From the NCBI GenBank assembly GCA_964505385.1, contig CAZDIA010000078.1, positions 1-9,092 of the forward strand: a DNA stretch of 9,092 bases, given 5' to 3'. Every line of letters begins with the position of its first letter. The first letter of the stretch is position 1. The notes beneath the pieces were generated by a model. The model ran no database searches, was not told where the DNA came from, and was given only the letters and a program-made list of their open reading frames with translations. A program made the translations under genes and the position numbers. Shown in pieces: positions 6,801 to 9,092 of this stretch. This stretch comes from SLJN01 sp964505385 (GTDB lineage Bacteria; Bacteroidota; Rhodothermia; Balneolales; Natronogracilivirgulaceae).

Positions 6801-9092
6801 ATGATCCCAATTGATCCTGATCGGGAGCCTTCATCACTTTGATCTTGCGTGACATTACCAGTCACTTCAAAGTTCATTGGATATGAATAAGGATGAGCTT
6901 CAGTGACTTCAGAAACTGGATATTCAATCGTGGCAAGCGTTCCATTACCACCGGTTTCTTTATTAACATCGCCATCTATGGTGATGTCACCGTTGATATT
7001 TCCAAAGCCTACATGTGAATTGGACTCATGAGTGAAATCGCCATGTACATTCAGATGCGCATGGACATACTCCTGGTCTTCATTGTCATAGGCAGTGTTG
7101 GAAACCATTGAGCCATCAAATACAACGGCCCAAACATCTTCTTCCCGATTGGCATTGAGTACAGAGACATATCCCGTATTGAGGGTTACCTCAGATACAT
7201 CACCATTGTTGTCAGTATTCAGACCATAGATAAGATCAAATGCATACTCGGAAGCACCATGATAAGAATCAGTTACATTTTCACTATCATTATCATCATC
7301 TTCCGTCAATTCTTTATTAACTACCAGGTTTGGAAGGTCGATTTCTTCCCTGGTCGCATCGTCGAACCAAGCTCTTAACTCAGCTTTGCTTTCAGATACG
7401 AAATAGAATGTTTCGTCATCGTCAGCTATGAACTCGGCATTGTAACCTTCAAAGGTTCCGTTTTCTTCTTCTTCTTCATCGTAGTATGGAAATACGGAGT
7501 TTCCTACTTCTACATATTCACCACCGCCTTCGGTGTTAAGAACAAATTCCTCTCCTCTGACAATGAGATCGTATCCGTCCAACTCCAGATCTCCATCGAA
7601 ATGGTAGAGATTGTCGATGTACTTGGTGTTGTTCAGTGTAATCGGAGCGATTTCAGATATGGTATCATCATCGTTAGGATCAGTTACGCGCGGCATGGTG
7701 GTTACATTGATGGCGTACTCCCACTCCTCGTCATTGTCCGGCTCATTATCCGGCCACTCCAAGAAGTCCTGATCTTCACCACCAACAGTCAGAGGCATAG
7801 TGTTTACATAGGTAATGTCTATGCTTTTTACATCATCACCATAGGTAATGTTGGCTGGATCAAGGATATCCGTGAATTGTCCGTCGCCGCGAACAAATTT
7901 GAAATGTCCATCATCACCTTCGAAGGTGAGATCGAATTCATTGATGTTGAAGTTACCACGGATGAGCTGGAAGCTTTCTACAACTTCAGATGGTTCATTG
8001 AATGAAACATCTCTTTGAGCTTCGTCCATATTCACGACAACATGGGATGGCTGATCAGAAAGCTCCATTCCGGTAGCTGTTCCGCGATCACCAGTGTAAG
8101 TTACCTGATATGGACTGATTTTGGCATCATCAACATCTTCAAAGCCCTGGCCAACAAACCGGTGGTCATTGCTGAGTATGATTTCAGCTTCTTGATCACC
8201 GTCAAAATTGTCATGAGCTTCGTCATCATTATCGAAATTAAAGCGGGTAGCGCCTTCTTCGCGGTTGTTATAGCGGCCGGTCAGACCACTGAGAACCATC
8301 TTATCTTCAACAAAGATGTACTCATCTACACCGTCAGCCCGAATTTCCTGGGTGCCGGCTGGTGTGTCTGCATCAGGTCCGGTTACATAAAAGTACTTGG
8401 TGTAAATAGGACCGCCGTCAAACAGAATTTCCTGGCCTTCGCCATTCAGTGTAAAGGTTTCGTCAACCGTTACTTGGTCAGCACCGTCTTTAATAAGGTC
8501 GCCTCCGAGAGTGAAGTTCTCAGCGTCTACCGTATCATAGGAAGTTACGTCACCTTCAACAGTGAGATCTTCCACAGCAGTAAAAGGACCCTCGGAATAC
8601 AGATAGCCGCCAACATCGATATTTACGGCTTCAAATTCATCCCAGGCATACAAGTTATTCGCGACATTCACATTGCCACCTGAAACAAACTGCTGAGGGA
8701 CTTGAGCGTCACCATCGCGAGCGTCAGCTTCGCCGGTTACGTAAATATCGCTGTTGAAACTGAAACCAGAATCGAAAGCATTATCTATGCTTGCATCACC
8801 TTGTACGATGAGCGTGGCATCTTCTGACTGAACCTGGTTACCGGTTGTAAAAGTGTAATGATCCGTAACGGAAAGATCGCGACCAACAGTAACCACTACA
8901 TCATCCAACATTGACCAGCTTAGGCTGTTGGAATCAAAATCTTGGCCAATGGTAACTTCATTGTCATCATTTGCAGCGCCAAATAAAGTCAATACTTTAT
9001 CTTCAGCATCATTACCAATAGAGTTAGCTGTGAAATCACGCTCGATACTTATATTGCCTTCGGTTAAGATGGCTGCACTTGCTCCCCAATCT
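3899..9092 (-). CDS. Giant acidic secreted surface protein, CHRD domain and T9SS type A sorting domain (5' end outside window)
   Basis: The frame stays open from the stop TAA (3899-3901) to the window edge, at least 1730 residues. The TTG at 8992 is not the true start: 33 further codons upstream are sense and continue the same repeat style (GNISIERDFTANSIGND). Signal peptide and N-terminus are therefore unseen. The N-terminal two thirds consist of beta-rich segments with recurring LTVGGDY, FTLGGDL, LTVEGDV and VNIDVGGYL motifs, suggesting a beta-solenoid (inferred). Then come YVDGTMRR (about 5549-5572) with LWPMG (about 5486-5500), a pattern I associate with T9SS surface proteins; a CHRD domain; an FN3-like segment (4202-4555, DPDEDRVVYIWELATDSDF); a proline/acidic linker; and the sorting domain. 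I find no cysteine and only about 20 lysines, with many Asp/Glu, as expected of an exported protein in saline surroundings. The exact role (adhesion, matrix, binding) is unknown. A strong terminator follows the stop. Confidence 0.9.
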   Translation of the reverse strand, partial: DWGASAAILTEGNISIERDFTANSIGNDAEDKVLTLFGAANDDNEVTIGQDFDSNSLSWSMLDDVVVTVGRDLSVTDHYTFTTGNQVQSEDATLIVQGDASIDNAFDSGFSFNSDIYVTGEADARDGDAQVPQQFVSGGNVNVANNLYAWDEFEAVNIDVGGYLYSEGPFTAVEDLTVEGDVTSYDTVDAENFTLGGDLIKDGADQVTVDETFTLNGEGQEILFDGGPIYTKYFYVTGPDADTPAGTQEIRADGVDEYIFVEDKMVLSGLTGRYNNREEGATRFNFDNDDEAHDNFDGDQEAEIILSNDHRFVGQGFEDVDDAKISPYQVTYTGDRGTATGMELSDQPSHVVVNMDEAQRDVSFNEPSEVVESFQLIRGNFNINEFDLTFEGDDGHFKFVRGDGQFTDILDPANITYGDDVKSIDITYVNTMPLTVGGEDQDFLEWPDNEPDNDEEWEYAINVTTMPRVTDPNDDDTISEIAPITLNNTKYIDNLYHFDGDLELDGYDLIVRGEEFVLNTEGGGEYVEVGNSVFPYYDEEEEENGTFEGYNAEFIADDDETFYFVSESKAELRAWFDDATREEIDLPNLVVNKELTEDDDNDSENVTDSYHGASEYAFDLIYGLNTDNNGDVSEVTLNTGYVSVLNANREEDVWAVVFDGSMVSNTAYDNEDQEYVHAHLNVHGDFTHESNSHVGFGNINGDITIDGDVNKETGGNGTLATIEYPVSEVTEAHPYSYPMNFEVTGNVTQDQSDEGSRSGSIGIMTTESFTVGGDYHQVGGDSEIGHGETVVEISGNFSQEWAEGLVNEDDYRFGKPDFTVNTTESFTVGGDYDQIAGNSYIGDGDSELYIGGNFSQEWAEVDEEDIEEGIPYFHSDGTGDATFAGNVTNTDGEIFIDTEYFSDDDYYAVVSVEGDEGFHQHGEAGVALTYIPAATEVNFSNTTVGTGTFIPNYAGNPVESTGPPSIVQEINDLPKFTTAELTVGTDDTEDALASFFAYNSEAASDAKDLNIEVTENFMVHEDEGEGEQTQFQLGFADLNISGDYHFAGVGDEFEADATDTHGLRGRVIFAADEEASEVYTTGNHYAAQFHNVRMQGNAGLVAQSDLTLNTLGSLVLGNGVLSTGDYTLHILNITPTVGDGLEGRNNSVEEGPSNDPRLESATRSAVQLGTRDSYVDGTMRRAFGQIATATGGVVADGYLWPMGTVDDEGELRYSGLILQSPSTLGQARFATVSVDDQKPEAASDFSPFTTDHVGDEELNLNVVAPVYFSVNFDEQPGEDPNIRFLSQVLQSRVSGDEGIKRLRIVQNKEGEEDWNLAGTFDTTGDPVDDFDGIPNSFINGVPNVTQEGMELASGEDQTSYIAVASDQAINPLDGEIDGMFATQLSGIHQAHDEGPVYTDASGHVNAMLDGDDLTISGSFSNLSSELEDIGDFGPAHIHAATAGNEGGIVTALEVDADDDGMGGTFHADDNTFDVSELDEDVVSKMEAGELYVNIHTANYPGGELRGQMLETPNEAPTATEIESPASDVRVDLEGDDTQNFTATWTESEDPDEDRVVYIWELATDSDFENVVFAANTGTSRAVDLDYADVDATLEAAGVEVGEDVRVHHRALSTDGSNITDGSRSSVLVRRGEVTDSPEDPEVPEELALDQNYPNPFNPTTNISYQLPERTDVQLTVYNSLGQEVATLVDETVDAGQHEVSFDGSDLSSGVYIYRLQADGEVITKQMTFVK
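3902..4159 (-). other. T9SS type A C-terminal sorting domain
   Basis: The last 86 residues begin ELALDQNYPNPFNPTTNISY and continue with VYNSLGQEVATLV, SSGVYIYRL and a final QMTFVK. This is the classic Por-secretion type A signal (TIGR04183 type): NYPNPFNP entry, a conserved V-Y-x-x-L-G-Q strand, the SGVYIYRL strand and a basic C-terminal end. In characterised members it targets the protein through the type IX translocon and is usually cleaved on surface attachment. This dates the organism to a T9SS-bearing lineage. Confidence 0.96.
4568..4957 (-). other. CHRD-type domain within the surface protein
   Basis: About 130 residues run from FATQLSGIHQAHDEG to YPGGELRGQM. Hallmarks are a SGSFSNLSSEL segment, GPAHIHAATAGNEGGIV, and the closing AGELYVNIHTANYPGGELRGQ, all typical of CHRD domains (named after chordin, PF07452 type). 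Its function in bacteria is largely unknown. The histidine-rich AHIHAA and NIHTANYPGGELRG motifs are the conserved core of the family. The domain sits just before an FN3-like segment and the sorting domain. Confidence 0.85.
6512..6799 (-). repeat. Tandem 57-residue repeat in the surface protein
   Basis: Two copies begin TTESFTVGGDY and end GNFSQEWAE, at 6683-6799 and 6512-6628 (39 similar residues each, 171 nt apart). Between them the sequence diverges (QVGGDSEIGHGETVVEIS against QIAGNSYIGDGDSELYIG), while the ends are nearly identical. This shows an internal duplication of a beta-rich unit; the recurring SFTVGGDY motif is the clearest instance of the repeat style seen elsewhere in the protein. 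Confidence 0.85.

Noticed and set aside
7465..7481. TTC triplet run (Glu run in the surface protein) as a phase-variable tract
   Set aside because: It is a trinucleotide repeat in frame, so slippage would change length by whole residues and not switch expression.
7601..8005. 134-codon plus-strand open frame
   Set aside because: Same antisense shadow inside the surface-protein gene; no ribosome site, no recognisable family.
8015..8683. 222-codon plus-strand open frame opposite the surface protein
   Set aside because: It is antisense to a continuous protein with recognisable domains and repeats. Its translation shows no domain, and it arises because the acidic codons of the minus strand rarely give stops on the complement.

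Overview
The window looks like chromosome from a marine or salt-adapted member of the Bacteroidota/Balneolota/Rhodothermota assemblage. The clearest evidence is the C-terminal sorting domain of the large minus-strand protein, which carries the LDQNYPNPFNP signature of type IX secretion (T9SS) substrates. That protein is also very acidic, almost free of lysine, and I found no cysteine in it. The spacer holds dispersed palindromic repeats of a kind I associate with these phyla. The genus cannot be fixed from the sequence; a Balneola/Gracilimonas-like organism is a guess.

Layout: (1) 1-98 is an AT-rich leader without a clear Shine-Dalgarno sequence. (2) 99-2975 (+) encodes a complete 958-residue flavin and iron-sulfur 2-hydroxyacid dehydrogenase. 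It fuses an FAD-binding domain, an FAD-oxidase C-terminal domain, a ferredoxin-like Fe-S domain and a cysteine-rich CCG domain. (3) 2976-3898 is a gene-free 923-bp spacer between convergent genes, packed with repeats: inverted 44-bp arms, 8-bp tandem arrays in opposite orientations, two related palindromic elements, a duplicated hairpin unit, and a strong intrinsic terminator for the minus-strand gene. (4) 3899-9092 (-) is the 3' part of a giant secreted surface protein. At least 1730 residues are visible and the frame is still open at the right edge. It has beta-rich repeats, a CHRD domain, an FN3-like segment and the T9SS sorting domain.

The two genes converge and show no functional link: one is a cytoplasmic or membrane-peripheral oxidoreductase, the other an exported protein. 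I found no tRNA, rRNA, CRISPR array, transposase or defence system. The least explained part is the spacer, which looks like a nested composite of REP/MITE-like elements. The acidic T9SS giant is the other item worth a second look.
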